This document shows positions 27,541 through 37,359 of a stretch of 64,000 nt of DNA, in pieces. Origin of the DNA: Marinicella litoralis (GTDB lineage: Bacteria; Pseudomonadota; Gammaproteobacteria; Xanthomonadales; Marinicellaceae); the NCBI RefSeq assembly GCF_002591915.1, contig NZ_NIHB01000004.1:142459-206458 (forward strand), in the 5' to 3' direction. Position 1 is the first letter of the stretch. Every line of letters starts with the position of its first letter. A program made the translations under genes and the position numbers. The notes below the pieces were generated by a model, which saw only the letters and a program-made list of their open reading frames with translations, ran no database searches and was not told the DNA's origin.

Positions 27541-28682
27541 TGCCCAAACCAGTGTTCAAAATCGCTTTGGTGGCTGGCGAAGCTTCCAGTGACATGATTG
27601 GTGCTGACTTAATTCGTGACTTACAACGGTTACATTCCGATCTACAAATCATTGCGGTTGGTGGTGACAAAATCAAACAGACCCAAGCGGTTTTGATTCA
27701 AGACAATGAAGTATTCTCAGTCATGGGATTGGCGGAAGTATTGAAAGATTTACCACGTTTGTTGAAAATAAAAAAACAAATTGTAAAGGACATTGTTACA
27801 TTCGAACCAGATGTGTTTATTGGTGTGGATTCCCCAGATTTGAATTTTTCAATCGCCAAAAGCTTAAAAAAACTGGGTATCCCCACTGTACATTATGTCA
27901 GCCCTTCCGTTTGGGCATGGCGACCCAAGCGGGTATATAAAATGGCAGAATATATCGAATGTCTTTTGACCTTGTTTCCTTTTGAACCTGCTTTGTACAA
28001 AAACACCTCGATACAAGCTGAGTTTGTAGGTCACCCATTGGCTAAATCAATTCCATTGGTGGTTGACAAAGTCGCAGCCAAAGAAAAAATCAATGCCAGC
28101 GAAACCAAAGTCTTGGCAGTATTACCGGGTAGCAGGAACCGAGAAATTAATAAGCTGATGCCAATCTTTTGTGATGCCATCAAGCACATGCAGTTGTCTG
28201 GTGAATGGACTATTTACAGCAGCAATGTAAATCGAGGTAAAATTGATCTGGTACAGTCCATTGCGGTACAGCATGGCGTTAAAATTGAGTGGGTGTCTGA
28301 TACCACAGCGTTGTTGAAGTCTGCTGATTTTGCTTTGTTGGGTTCTGGAACGGTGGCATTAGAGGCCATGTTATGTAAGACACCCATGGTAGTGGCCTAT
28401 CAAATTTCTGCAATGACATGGTTTATTGTTAATACTTTTAAAATGATGCAATTGCCATATTACTCTTTACCCAATGTACTTTTTGGTGATTTTTTGGTGC
28501 CAGAAGTGATGCAGAATAATTTAACGGTTGAAAACCTTTCACAAGCTTGTTTAAAAGTAATCAATCAACAAGACAGTTTACAAACGGTCGAGACATTCAC
28601 TCAAATTCACCAAAGCTTATTGGCTGAATCACCGAACCAAGCGGCTTTGACAGTGATGGCTTTTATGGAAAACAAATGTTGA
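27540..28682 (+). CDS. lpxB: Lipid-A-disaccharide synthase
   Basis: A family GT19 glycosyltransferase that joins UDP-diacylglucosamine and lipid X. It has an N-terminal VAGEASSDMIGADL, YVSPSVWAWRPKRV near residue 120, VGHPLAKSIP, LPGSRNREI and GTVALEAMLCKTPMVVAY. ATG 27540 overlaps the lpxA stop (TGATG) and gives 380 aa; a TTG three bases upstream is possible. It overlaps rnhB by seven bases. Confidence 0.98.
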   Translation: MPKPVFKIALVAGEASSDMIGADLIRDLQRLHSDLQIIAVGGDKIKQTQAVLIQDNEVFSVMGLAEVLKDLPRLLKIKKQIVKDIVTFEPDVFIGVDSPDLNFSIAKSLKKLGIPTVHYVSPSVWAWRPKRVYKMAEYIECLLTLFPFEPALYKNTSIQAEFVGHPLAKSIPLVVDKVAAKEKINASETKVLAVLPGSRNREINKLMPIFCDAIKHMQLSGEWTIYSSNVNRGKIDLVQSIAVQHGVKIEWVSDTTALLKSADFALLGSGTVALEAMLCKTPMVVAYQISAMTWFIVNTFKMMQLPYYSLPNVLFGDFLVPEVMQNNLTVENLSQACLKVINQQDSLQTVETFTQIHQSLLAESPNQAALTVMAFMENKC

Positions 28683-29245
28683 TCGCAGGCGTAGATGAAG
28701 CAGGCAGAGGACCATTGGCTGGACCTGTTACAGTTTCTGCGGTTATCCTGGCAGGAGCGATTGATGGTTTAGATGATTCAAAAAAACTGTCAGAAAAGAA
28801 ACGCAGGCTATTGGTGAATAACATCAAAGCGCAGGCATTGGCCTGGTCAGTGGTTCATATTTCAGTGGATAAAATTGATCAAATTAATATATTTCAAGCC
28901 ACCATGTTAGGCATGAAAAATGCAGTCAGTGCATTGCATATCGAACCCCATAAAATATTGGTTGATGGTAACAAAACACCCGACTTCAAAATCCAAGCCG
29001 AGGCCATAGTGGGTGGTGATGGAAAAATTGCAGCCATCAGTGCAGCCTCTATTTTGGCCAAAACAGCTCGAGATGACTTGATGATTCAATTAGATAAGGA
29101 ATTTCCAGATTATGGTTTTGCACAACACAAAGGCTATGGCACCCAACAACATTTGGCTGCATTGAATTCATTGGGTCCCTGTGTTCACCACAGAAAAACA
29201 TTTGCACCGGTTAAAAACTTGTTACAAATGGAGTTGTACTCATAA
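28676..29245 (+). CDS. rnhB: Ribonuclease HII
   Basis: Removes ribonucleotides from DNA:RNA hybrids. The 189-aa protein starts MLIAGVDEAGRGPLAGPV with the catalytic Asp-Glu pair, then LVDGNKTP and the third acidic site region AAISAASILAKTARDD. It is coupled to lpxB and dnaE by overlaps, the same order as in E. coli. Confidence 0.98.
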   Translation: MLIAGVDEAGRGPLAGPVTVSAVILAGAIDGLDDSKKLSEKKRRLLVNNIKAQALAWSVVHISVDKIDQINIFQATMLGMKNAVSALHIEPHKILVDGNKTPDFKIQAEAIVGGDGKIAAISAASILAKTARDDLMIQLDKEFPDYGFAQHKGYGTQQHLAALNSLGPCVHHRKTFAPVKNLLQMELYS

Positions 29246-32200
29246 TGCAACAGTCTTTTATCCATTTGAACCTCCACACAGAGTATGCGATTGTTGATTC
29301 AACCATCAAAATACCACAATTGATCAGCAAAATAAAAGACCTCAATATGCCGGCAGTGGCCATCACAGACATGAACAATGTGTTTGCCACCATTAAATTT
29401 TTTAATGCAGCAAGAAAAGCGGGTATTAAACCAATCATAGGTGCCGATGTTTGGGTCACAGACCCAAATGATCCTGAACTGGTTTTTGAGTTGACCTTGT
29501 TGTGCCAAAACCGTGCTGGCTATTTGAATTTAAGTCAAATCATCTCACACGCACAATACAACAGAAACAACAAACATCAGCCCTGTATCAGTCAAGAATT
29601 CATCAAGGAACACCATGAGGGCCTGATTGTCTTGGCTGACAGTATGTTCAGTGACATTGGGGTTAATGTTGTCAATCAAAAATTAGATTTGGCAGCGGCT
29701 GCCATGGTTTCATGGAAACAAGTGTTTGGCGATCGTTATTACATGGCCATTGCTGAAATCGGACGCAACAAAGAAAAACAAGTCAACTCGGCTGTTATTT
29801 ATATGGCAGCTCACCAAGAAGTTGCCATGGTCGCATCGGGGCGATGTAGGTTTTTGGATGAAGATGATTTCAATGCACATGAAGCCAGAATTTGCATCAA
29901 TCGGGGTAATGTTCTGGCTGATCCTAAGCGACCCAAAGATTATACGGTTGAACAGTATGTTAAATCATCTGAACAGATGTCAGAATTGTTTGAGCAGTTT
30001 CCAACCATGGTTGAAAACAGCTATGCCATTGCGCAGCGTTGTAATTTAGATTTTAATTTCAAAGATTATTATTTGCCGGAATTTCCAATTCCTGCAGGTG
30101 AAACCATTGAAAGCTATTTTGAGAAATTGTGTCGAAATAATTTAAATGAATTTTTGGCCACCCATGGACCAGACCCCGACTACAGCGAAAAGGATTATCA
30201 TGATCGTCTGGATCATGAAGTGAAAGTCATTTTAGACATGGGATTTCCTGGATACTTTTTGATCGTTTCTGATTTCATCAAATGGTCCAAAGACAATTTG
30301 ATTCCAGTTGGTCCTGGACGTGGTTCAGGTGCCGGTTCACTGGTGGCCTATGTATTAAAGATCACCAACTTGGACCCCTTAAAATATGAGTTGCTGTTCG
30401 AACGGTTTTTGAACCCTGAACGGATTTCGATGCCTGATTTTGACGTTGATTTTTGTATGGATCGACGAGATGAAGTGATTGCATATGTGTCAGATAAATA
30501 TGGCAAGGAAAAAGTCAGTCAAATCATTACGTATGGGTCCATGACGGCCAAAGCAGTGATCAGAGATGCCGGACGTGTATTGGGTTACCCTTATCCGGTG
30601 GTTGACGGCATTGCTAAGCTCATTCCAAATGATTTAGGTATCACCCTAACAGAATCGTTAAAAAAAGCCCCTGAATTGTCTCAGTTGTATGAAGAAGACG
30701 ATGAAGCCCAAGAAGTGATTGATTTGTCTTTGAAGTTGGAAGGTTTAAAGAGGAATGTGGGTAAACATGCTGGAGGGGTAGTGATTGCACCCAGTGCAAT
30801 CAGTGACTTTTGTCCCGTTTATGTTGAGGAAAGTTCACAGTCTGTGGTTTCTCAATTTGATAAAGACGACGTTGAATCTATTGGTCTGGTTAAATTTGAC
30901 TTTTTGGGTTTACGTACCTTGACTATCATCGATTGGGCACTGCAATCGATTGAAAGTGAAACCGGTGAAAAGCTTAATATTGATACCATTCCACTTGATG
31001 ACAAGAAAACATTTGCCTTGTTGCGCTCAGCCAAAACGACCTCGGTGTTCCAGCTCGAGTCTTCCGGCATGCAATCATTGATTGGTCGTCTGCGGCCAGA
31101 CAGTTTTGAAGACATCATTGCATTGGTGGCTTTGTATCGTCCAGGACCCTTGGATTCGGGCATGGTAGATACCTATGTTAAGTGTAAACATGGTTTAGAC
31201 ACCCCCAATTATATGCATGACAGCTTGGTTGATATCCTTGAGCCAACTTATGGGGTTATTTTGTATCAAGAGCAAGTGATGCAAATTGCCCAAGTTTTGT
31301 CGGGTTTTACCTTGGGTGGCGCAGATATTTTGCGTAAAGCCATGGGCAAGAAAATTGTTGAAGTCATGACCCAACAAAAACAAGTGTTTATCGATGGTGC
31401 TGTTGCGCGTGATGTGGACGGTGATTTGGCCGCAGAAATATTTTCTCAAATCGAAACATTTGCCGGCTATGGATTCAATAAATCGCATTCTGCCGCTTAT
31501 GCCTTGGTTTCCTATCAAACTGCTTATTTAAAGGCGCATTATCCCGTTCATTTTATGGCAGCCGTACTGTCTGCAGATATGGACAATACAGAAAAAGTGG
31601 TTAATCAACTGTTCGATATACGCAGTTTTAAGATCGAAGTCAAAGCACCGGATGTCAATGAATCAGTCTATAAGTTCAAAGCCAAAGATGGGGCCATTAT
31701 TTATGGCATGGGTGCCATCAAAGGGGTCGGTGAAGGTGCGATAGAGGAAATTGTACTGTCACGTGAAAAAGACGGTCGCTTCGAGTCTTTTCAAGATTTG
31801 TGTACCCGAGTTAATTTGAGAAAAGTCAATAAACGAACATTGGAAGCGTTGATTAAAGCCGGTGCTTTTGATCAACTGAATGCCAATCGTCGACAATTAT
31901 TGGATGGGATGGCCAGGGTGGTAAAAGCCGCTGATCAAATGAGTAAAGACCGGGATTCCGGTCAGTTTGATTTGTTTGGCAGTGTTACTGGCAACACGTC
32001 CTATCAGTCGATTCAGTTACCAGAAGTTGCTGAGGACGACCAATTGGATAAACTATTGGCTGAAAAGTCGGTAACGGGCACCTTTTTAACCGACCACCCA
32101 TTGCGTTTTGCCGCCAGTTGTTTATCACATGTAACGACATTTAAATTGGCAAAATTTCATCAAATGAACATCAAAAATGCCACCACCAAGGAGTTTCGAG

Positions 32201-32700
32201 TATTGGGGTTGGTGACTTCTGTCAGACCTGGGTTCAGAGGCAAAATGAAAGTAAGCATCATTGATCAGTCTGGGGTTTTTGAATTTAACTTAAGTGAACA
32301 AGTGTTTTATGAATACCAGCCCTTGTTAGAGACCCATTCAATGATATTCATTGAAGGAACTGCGGGAATGAAAACCTTTAAAGGCAAAGAAGGTAAGGCC
32401 GACAATGAAGTTTTTGTGACTTCGGTAAGTCATTTATACAGTGTTGAAGAGGCGGTGGCACTGTACTGTGATCGAATTTGTTTTGTCAGTAAAAAGAACA
32501 GTGATCGTTTGTCTGAGGACATCAAACAATTATTGGAGAAACATGGCAAAGGCAAGGCACAGTTGTATGTGCACTATAAAAAAACAGGACAAAAAGTCAA
32601 TTTGAAACTGTCCGAAACTTACAAGATCAGACCTTCCTATTCACTGCTGTTGGAGGCTTTGACCAAACCATCCATTCAACAAGTTTTAACCAAAAATTAA
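29245..32700 (+). CDS. dnaE: DNA polymerase III alpha subunit
   Basis: The replicative polymerase, 1151 aa (E. coli 1160). It has an N-terminal PHP domain (FIHLNLHTEYAIVDS, then AITDMNNVF), the Pol III catalytic aspartates in ISMPDFDVDFCMDRR near residues 393-406 and VKFDFLGLRTL near 552, YQEQVMQIAQVLSG, and GYGFNKSHSAAYALVSYQTA. The C-terminal OB-fold follows. The gene ends a long co-directional block; accA, the usual next gene in E. coli, is replaced by a convergent unknown gene nine bases away. Confidence 0.98.
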   Translation: MQQSFIHLNLHTEYAIVDSTIKIPQLISKIKDLNMPAVAITDMNNVFATIKFFNAARKAGIKPIIGADVWVTDPNDPELVFELTLLCQNRAGYLNLSQIISHAQYNRNNKHQPCISQEFIKEHHEGLIVLADSMFSDIGVNVVNQKLDLAAAAMVSWKQVFGDRYYMAIAEIGRNKEKQVNSAVIYMAAHQEVAMVASGRCRFLDEDDFNAHEARICINRGNVLADPKRPKDYTVEQYVKSSEQMSELFEQFPTMVENSYAIAQRCNLDFNFKDYYLPEFPIPAGETIESYFEKLCRNNLNEFLATHGPDPDYSEKDYHDRLDHEVKVILDMGFPGYFLIVSDFIKWSKDNLIPVGPGRGSGAGSLVAYVLKITNLDPLKYELLFERFLNPERISMPDFDVDFCMDRRDEVIAYVSDKYGKEKVSQIITYGSMTAKAVIRDAGRVLGYPYPVVDGIAKLIPNDLGITLTESLKKAPELSQLYEEDDEAQEVIDLSLKLEGLKRNVGKHAGGVVIAPSAISDFCPVYVEESSQSVVSQFDKDDVESIGLVKFDFLGLRTLTIIDWALQSIESETGEKLNIDTIPLDDKKTFALLRSAKTTSVFQLESSGMQSLIGRLRPDSFEDIIALVALYRPGPLDSGMVDTYVKCKHGLDTPNYMHDSLVDILEPTYGVILYQEQVMQIAQVLSGFTLGGADILRKAMGKKIVEVMTQQKQVFIDGAVARDVDGDLAAEIFSQIETFAGYGFNKSHSAAYALVSYQTAYLKAHYPVHFMAAVLSADMDNTEKVVNQLFDIRSFKIEVKAPDVNESVYKFKAKDGAIIYGMGAIKGVGEGAIEEIVLSREKDGRFESFQDLCTRVNLRKVNKRTLEALIKAGAFDQLNANRRQLLDGMARVVKAADQMSKDRDSGQFDLFGSVTGNTSYQSIQLPEVAEDDQLDKLLAEKSVTGTFLTDHPLRFAASCLSHVTTFKLAKFHQMNIKNATTKEFRVLGLVTSVRPGFRGKMKVSIIDQSGVFEFNLSEQVFYEYQPLLETHSMIFIEGTAGMKTFKGKEGKADNEVFVTSVSHLYSVEEAVALYCDRICFVSKKNSDRLSEDIKQLLEKHGKGKAQLYVHYKKTGQKVNLKLSETYKIRPSYSLLLEALTKPSIQQVLTKN

Positions 32701-32709
32701 TGGATTCAT

Positions 32710-33261
32710 TCAAACTTTTCGGCGGCTTAATACAAAGTCGTTGTCAGTCATAAGCAAGTCATACTCTAGATTGCGTCCAATTAATTTGATGTCTGGCATG
32801 ATGTTGATTACATGCTCATTTTTTATGCCCGTCTGGCTATGCCAAATCAGGCTTGGGTTTTCCGTCACCACGCCCAGTTGCAACGGCTGAGGCTGATTGT
32901 TTTGTAAGACCAACTCTTGAGATTTTTTCGCCCAAGTAAGCACCATCACTTTTGATTCATCGTTGCCTTGATAACAACAATAAAACATCACTTTGGGCTG
33001 GCTGTATTCAAACGCATGTTGACCGATCCAAACGGCCAAAGCGCCATGAGGGAATAGGCTGCTGACGATATCAATGCCTTTGTATCGAATAAGCAGCATC
33101 AGCAAAGCAAATCCACTAGACATCAAGGAAAATAGCAGGAAAAAACCGCGAAACACATCACCAATGGAAAAAATTCCAGGACTTGAGTCTGGCACATAAA
33201 CCCACAGCAACACCCAGAACAATGCCACTAAAATAAAAAATGAAACGGATTTTCTGAACAC
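32710..33261 (-). CDS. Uncharacterised two-TM membrane protein
   Basis: The 183-aa protein has two membrane segments (about residues 7-25 and 35-60) followed by a soluble domain of about 115 residues with a beta-rich pattern. I do not recognise a family. It converges with dnaE and lies 62 bases downstream of the cysteine-rich secreted protein gene, with which it may be co-transcribed. Full length, an intact frame and codon use like its neighbours support a real gene. Confidence 0.65.
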   Translation of the reverse strand: MFRKSVSFFILVALFWVLLWVYVPDSSPGIFSIGDVFRGFFLLFSLMSSGFALLMLLIRYKGIDIVSSLFPHGALAVWIGQHAFEYSQPKVMFYCCYQGNDESKVMVLTWAKKSQELVLQNNQPQPLQLGVVTENPSLIWHSQTGIKNEHVINIMPDIKLIGRNLEYDLLMTDNDFVLSRRKV

Positions 33262-33322
33262 AATAAAGTTTCTGGTTGAAATTTTAATTTTAACAGAAGC
33301 TTGGTATTTTAATGTCGATAAA

Positions 33323-34612
33323 TTAATCTAAAACTGGGTCCAATCCATTTTCGAATTCAGCAAAGAATAGCCCATACACCGCATCACACTGTCCTGGTCC
33401 CAAACACTGAGTTTGACCTTCAGTCGGTTGAATTTCACTGTCTGGACAGCTTAAACAATGGGTTGCACCGTCTATGCTTTGGAATGAACCACTGGGGCAT
33501 AAGGTACATTCATTGGCTCCGCTGAAGGGTGAATAGGAACCGGCGGCACAGTCGTAACAAATATTTTGACCCACATCATTTTGATACCTGCCTGCTGGGC
33601 ACAAAGTACAGCTGTCCTGTCCCGTCTGATCGGTATAAGTGCCTGGGCCGCACACTTTGCAATTCAGTCCACCGGTCATGTCTTGATAGGTGCCTTCATT
33701 ACATGACAGACAGAATTCTTGACCGCTGGAGGCTGCAAATTCTCCGGGATTACAGGCTGTGCATGCTGTGGCTCCTGCCATACTGTTGGCTGTTCCAGCT
33801 GCACATAAATGGCAACTTGACTGACCTGGTTGATTTTGAAATTGCCCCTGTGGGCATAAAATGCATTGAGCCTGACCTGATTGGCTGTTGTATGTGCCAG
33901 CAAGACAGGCGTTGCATTGCGCTGCACCCGTTATATTGCTGGCGGTACCTGTTGGACAAGGTTTGCAAGAGGGTTGGTCTGTCAAATCTTGGTAAAAACC
34001 AGCATCACAAGGGATACAATTTCCATTGGCATTGTAGGTACCCGGTAAGCATTGAATGTAGGAAATTGAGTCATTCAGCGTGTCTGATTTGTTATCGGCC
34101 TGCATCACGACCAAGGACAAATTCTGCCCATTGCCTGCAGGAGTGACACAGTCGATTGATTGATGCGAATAGCTTAAAACTTGGCACAGCTCTCCACCAA
34201 TCAAAACCGTGCCTGAGGTACCAAAATTTTGCCCCGTTATGTTCAGAGTTTCGCTGCCAGTTTGAGCGATGCTATTGGGCGCGACAACTTGAATGTTGGG
34301 TGCATCATAGCTAAAGACATCGGTGACATGATTGAAACTTTGAGCCGTGTCACTGCTTACAAAGACGGTGTGATTGCCCATTCCACTTGGAACCAGGCAT
34401 GTTATTTGGTTGGGGCCAGAAACAGATACATTTGAACAAGCTTGATTACCAATCATTACATCTGATACCGAGGATGGATTAGGGATGTCGGAAATCACCA
34501 TTGGATAGTTGCCCATTGTATTGCCATTTTGAGGTGAAACACTGTACCCTGACGGAGGGCCGGCAAAGACAAGATGACTGAACATCAGTAAATATAATCC
34601 AATTCTTGACAC
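33323..34612 (-). CDS. Secreted protein with IPT/TIG-like domains and TNFR/GCC2-type cysteine-rich repeats
   Basis: The 429-aa precursor has a signal peptide (MSRIGLYLLMFSHLVFAGPP). Residues about 20-185 hold two IPT/TIG-like immunoglobulin folds (NITGQNFGTSGTVLIGG is typical). Residues about 187-405 hold roughly a dozen repeats of about 16 residues with the pattern CxxCxxGxY/FxxxxGxxxC, closest to GCC2/GCC3 ephrin-receptor-like or TNFR-type repeats. The C-terminus, FFAEFENGLD, loosely resembles the IFxNGFE tail found on other secreted proteins in the window. The probable location is the cell surface or outside; no enzyme motif is seen. Such modules usually mediate adhesion or protein binding. 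Confidence 0.85.
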   Translation of the reverse strand: MSRIGLYLLMFSHLVFAGPPSGYSVSPQNGNTMGNYPMVISDIPNPSSVSDVMIGNQACSNVSVSGPNQITCLVPSGMGNHTVFVSSDTAQSFNHVTDVFSYDAPNIQVVAPNSIAQTGSETLNITGQNFGTSGTVLIGGELCQVLSYSHQSIDCVTPAGNGQNLSLVVMQADNKSDTLNDSISYIQCLPGTYNANGNCIPCDAGFYQDLTDQPSCKPCPTGTASNITGAAQCNACLAGTYNSQSGQAQCILCPQGQFQNQPGQSSCHLCAAGTANSMAGATACTACNPGEFAASSGQEFCLSCNEGTYQDMTGGLNCKVCGPGTYTDQTGQDSCTLCPAGRYQNDVGQNICYDCAAGSYSPFSGANECTLCPSGSFQSIDGATHCLSCPDSEIQPTEGQTQCLGPGQCDAVYGLFFAEFENGLDPVLD

Positions 34613-34741
34613 AACTATCTCCAGAGTTTTATTTGATTATTCTATTATAAATATTAAATATTTTCAAAAAGCATGACTTTATCAACGTGTGTTTCACCCA
34701 TTTAGTTGATAGAATCAAAAAAAATTACAATTGGATACAAC

Positions 34742-35254
34742 ATGAAAAAAGTGAGTTGGCTGTTATTGATGTTTTTTTGCGCTGTGGTTCAGGCCAAGAG
34801 TTTTTATCTGATCCGACATGCCGAAAAAGTAGATGATGGCAGTAAGGATCCGGTTTTGACCTTACAGGGTCAACAAAGGGCGTTGAATATTGCCCACATG
34901 TTGTCTGAAGCAGCCATCACTCAAGTCTATGCCACTGACTATCAGCGAACTCAATTGACAGCCAAGCCCCTGGCTGACCATTTAGGGTTGCCAGTGACTA
35001 TATATGACCCTCGTGAACTGACAGCATTTGCCGATCAATTGAAAGCGCAAGAAGGCAATGTACTGATTGTAGGGCACAGCAACACCACGCCCATGCTGGT
35101 TCACTTGTTGTCAGGCGAACCGGCTTTTAAAATGAGTGAGGCAGAATATGACAACATCTATCAGCTGGTCATCGAAGCCGGACAAATCACTTTAACCCAG
35201 TTCAAAAGCCTGCCAATGCAAAGTGGTGGAAATCAAAGCACAATTGAAAAATAA
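34742..35254 (+). CDS. Exported histidine phosphatase (SixA/phosphoglycerate mutase family)
   Basis: The 170-aa protein has a signal peptide (MKKVSWLLLMFFCAVVQAKS), then the family active site YLIRHAEK at the start of the mature chain, the second basic region TDYQRTQLTAKPLA, and the C-terminal VGHSNTTP with the second catalytic His. The upstream frame opens with a TTG at 34706, but ATG 34742 starts exactly at the signal peptide. SixA itself is cytoplasmic, so this exported version probably acts on a periplasmic phosphoester. The substrate is unknown. Confidence 0.88.
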   Translation: MKKVSWLLLMFFCAVVQAKSFYLIRHAEKVDDGSKDPVLTLQGQQRALNIAHMLSEAAITQVYATDYQRTQLTAKPLADHLGLPVTIYDPRELTAFADQLKAQEGNVLIVGHSNTTPMLVHLLSGEPAFKMSEAEYDNIYQLVIEAGQITLTQFKSLPMQSGGNQSTIEK

Positions 35255-35261
35255 ACAGTGT

Positions 35262-36347
35262 TTAATTCATATTCTTGAATAAGTTTTTGGTTTCACAGTG
35301 GTCTATTGGTGTTTGATTTAGCCAAGTTTTAGTATGTTCAGTAACTAGTTTTGTCAGGAATTTAATGTGATCTGGTTGGTCATTCAGGGCTGGAATGTAA
35401 CTGAATTCTTGGCCGCCAGCTTCGATAAAATAACCTTTGTTTTCTACCGCAATCTCTTCCAGTGTCTCAAGGCAATCAGACGCAAAGCCGGGGCAAATGA
35501 TCTGTACGTGTTTGTTGCCTTCTGCTGGAAGGGCTTTTAGGGTGTCCATGGTATACGGTTTGAGCCATTCTTCGCGACCAAAAATGGATTGGAAAGTGAC
35601 GCGGTATTGGTCTTTGTTAAGCCCGAGTTTTTCTGCCAATAAACGACCTGTCTTGTGGCATTCACAATGGTAGGGGTCGCCATTGATCAGATAGCGCTTT
35701 GGAACACCGTGAAAAGACATCAATAATTGGTCAGGTTGGCCATGTACCTGCCAATGGTTTTTCACACTGTGAGCCAATGCATCTATATATCCAGCATGGT
35801 CGTGGTAGTGATTAATAAATCGTGTTTCGGGTATCAATCGCCAAGATTGTAATTCTGAACTCACCGCATCAAAAATGGAAGCTGTGGTGGAGGCGGAATA
35901 CTGTGGATACAGTGGTAATACCAATAAACGATCGACATTTTGTACTTTGAGTTTTTCCAAACCAGATTTAATTGATGGGTTGCCGTAGCGCATGGCCAAT
36001 TCTGTCACGATTTCAATGTTGTTGTTATTCAATTCTGCACTGATGGCTTGGTGTTGTTGTTTACTGATCGCTAACAAGGGTGAACCTGCACCAGCTTCAT
36101 TCCAAATGCTGGCATACGCCGCTGCTGATCTTTTGGGTCGTATGTTCAATATGATTCCGTTGAGGATCAACCACCATACCCAACGAGGAAATGTAGGTTC
36201 CACCACTCGTGGGTCTGAAAGGAATTCTTTTAAATAGATTTTGAGTGCTTTTTTGGTGGGCGCATCTGGGGTGCCTAAATTGACTAAAAGAACACCAATT
36301 TTTAATTTATCACCATGCTGATATGCTGTGGTATTTTTGTATTTCAC
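35262..36347 (-). CDS. hemH: Ferrochelatase
   Basis: Inserts Fe2+ into protoporphyrin IX, the last step of haem synthesis. The 361-aa protein has VLLVNLGTPDAPTKKAL near the N-terminus, LPLYPQYSASTTAS, the catalytic His in LLMSFHGVPKRYL, YHCECHKTG, and the acidic ligand site CPGFASDCLETLEEI. It converges on the phosphatase gene with seven bases between stops. Confidence 0.97.
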   Translation of the reverse strand: MKYKNTTAYQHGDKLKIGVLLVNLGTPDAPTKKALKIYLKEFLSDPRVVEPTFPRWVWWLILNGIILNIRPKRSAAAYASIWNEAGAGSPLLAISKQQHQAISAELNNNNIEIVTELAMRYGNPSIKSGLEKLKVQNVDRLLVLPLYPQYSASTTASIFDAVSSELQSWRLIPETRFINHYHDHAGYIDALAHSVKNHWQVHGQPDQLLMSFHGVPKRYLINGDPYHCECHKTGRLLAEKLGLNKDQYRVTFQSIFGREEWLKPYTMDTLKALPAEGNKHVQIICPGFASDCLETLEEIAVENKGYFIEAGGQEFSYIPALNDQPDHIKFLTKLVTEHTKTWLNQTPIDHCETKNLFKNMN

Positions 36348-36611
36348 TGCGCTTTTGTTCCATTAATAAACCTTTCGCTATTTTAGCGGTTACAAGTGTT
36401 ATTTGGGTGAAAGATTTGCTTTACTGTATGTCACAAGTTCAAACACGGCCAATTGCTGAAACTTGCAAGGGTGTTGAAAGCGTAAATTCACTGCTCTGCC
36501 ACCTCAATTAATTGGCGACGCAGCATGTTCACATGAATTTGATTGTTGTGTGTTTAAACTTCGTGACTTATTATCTATTGTTGAATCTTTTTTAAAGCAT
36601 ACATCCCAAGC

Positions 36612-37325
36612 ATGACAAAGCATATTTATAACTTCAAAATCACCCCGTTACTTCTTTGGCTGTTGGTGCTGTATGGATTGACAGCATGCAGTGAGCAAAG
36701 CAGCCATACAACAACAAACGGCAGTGAGGGACAGGCCAATTTAAAGAATAAACAGAAGACAAGTCAAAGTTATGTGATTTTGGCATTGGGTGATTCTTTG
36801 ACTGAAGGACTGGGCGTTAAACAGGACGGCAATTATCCGGCCATCCTTGAAAAGCGCTTGAAGGCAAAAGGCTATGATTACGTCAAAGTGGTCAACTCTG
36901 GATTGAGTGGTGAGACCAGCAGTGGATTAAAAAATCGCTTGGATTGGGTGTTACAATTGAAACCACAACTGACCATCCTGAACATTGGAGCCAATGATGC
37001 CATGCGTGGTTTGCCGCTGGCATTAACCCGCGATAACATCAGCGAAATTATCAACAGAATCAAAGCAGCTGATTCAAAAGTTATTTTGGCAGGGATGCAA
37101 ATTTATGATAATTTAGGCCGTGAATATGTCACTGGTTTTAAAGACATGTATCCTAAATTGGCCAAACAACATGGATTGAGCATGATTCCTTTCTTTTTAG
37201 ATCAAGTCGCTGGAAACCCACAATTGAATCAAGCTGATATGATTCACCCCACCTCTGCAGGTTACGAAGTAATCGTTGATCAAAATGTATTGCCTGTGGT
37301 TTTATCAAACATTGAAGCGCATTGA
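36612..37325 (+). CDS. tesA: GDSL-type lysophospholipase/thioesterase, lipoprotein-like (TesA-like)
   Basis: The 237-aa protein has an SGNH-hydrolase core: block I LALGDSLTEGLG with the catalytic Ser, SGLSGETSSG, NIGANDAMRGLP (block III) and DMIHPTSAGY with the catalytic Asp-His. The N-terminus is a signal with a lipobox (LTAC/SEQ), so the mature form is probably lipid-anchored in the periplasm, unlike free E. coli TesA. An Asn/Ser/Gln-rich linker follows. It is co-directional with the YbbA/YbbP ABC genes, its partners in E. coli (where it is divergent). Confidence 0.93.
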   Translation: MTKHIYNFKITPLLLWLLVLYGLTACSEQSSHTTTNGSEGQANLKNKQKTSQSYVILALGDSLTEGLGVKQDGNYPAILEKRLKAKGYDYVKVVNSGLSGETSSGLKNRLDWVLQLKPQLTILNIGANDAMRGLPLALTRDNISEIINRIKAADSKVILAGMQIYDNLGREYVTGFKDMYPKLAKQHGLSMIPFFLDQVAGNPQLNQADMIHPTSAGYEVIVDQNVLPVVLSNIEAH

Positions 37326-37359
37326 ACAACCTGTAATAACCAACATTAGAATAAAAAAT

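Noticed and set aside
29245-32700. Suspected loss of the PHP proofreading site in DnaE
   Set aside because: The N-terminal sequence aligns in kind with E. coli DnaE, which also has a degenerate PHP site; nothing unusual.
33529-34146. 205-aa plus-strand frame opposite the cysteine-rich protein
   Set aside because: Its Cys- and Arg-rich composition mirrors the real repeats on the other strand; it has no signal peptide or ribosome binding site.
36323-36511. 62-aa frame overlapping the start of hemH
   Set aside because: No ribosome binding site and no coding character; the 36348-36611 gap is better read as the regulatory region between hemH and tesA.
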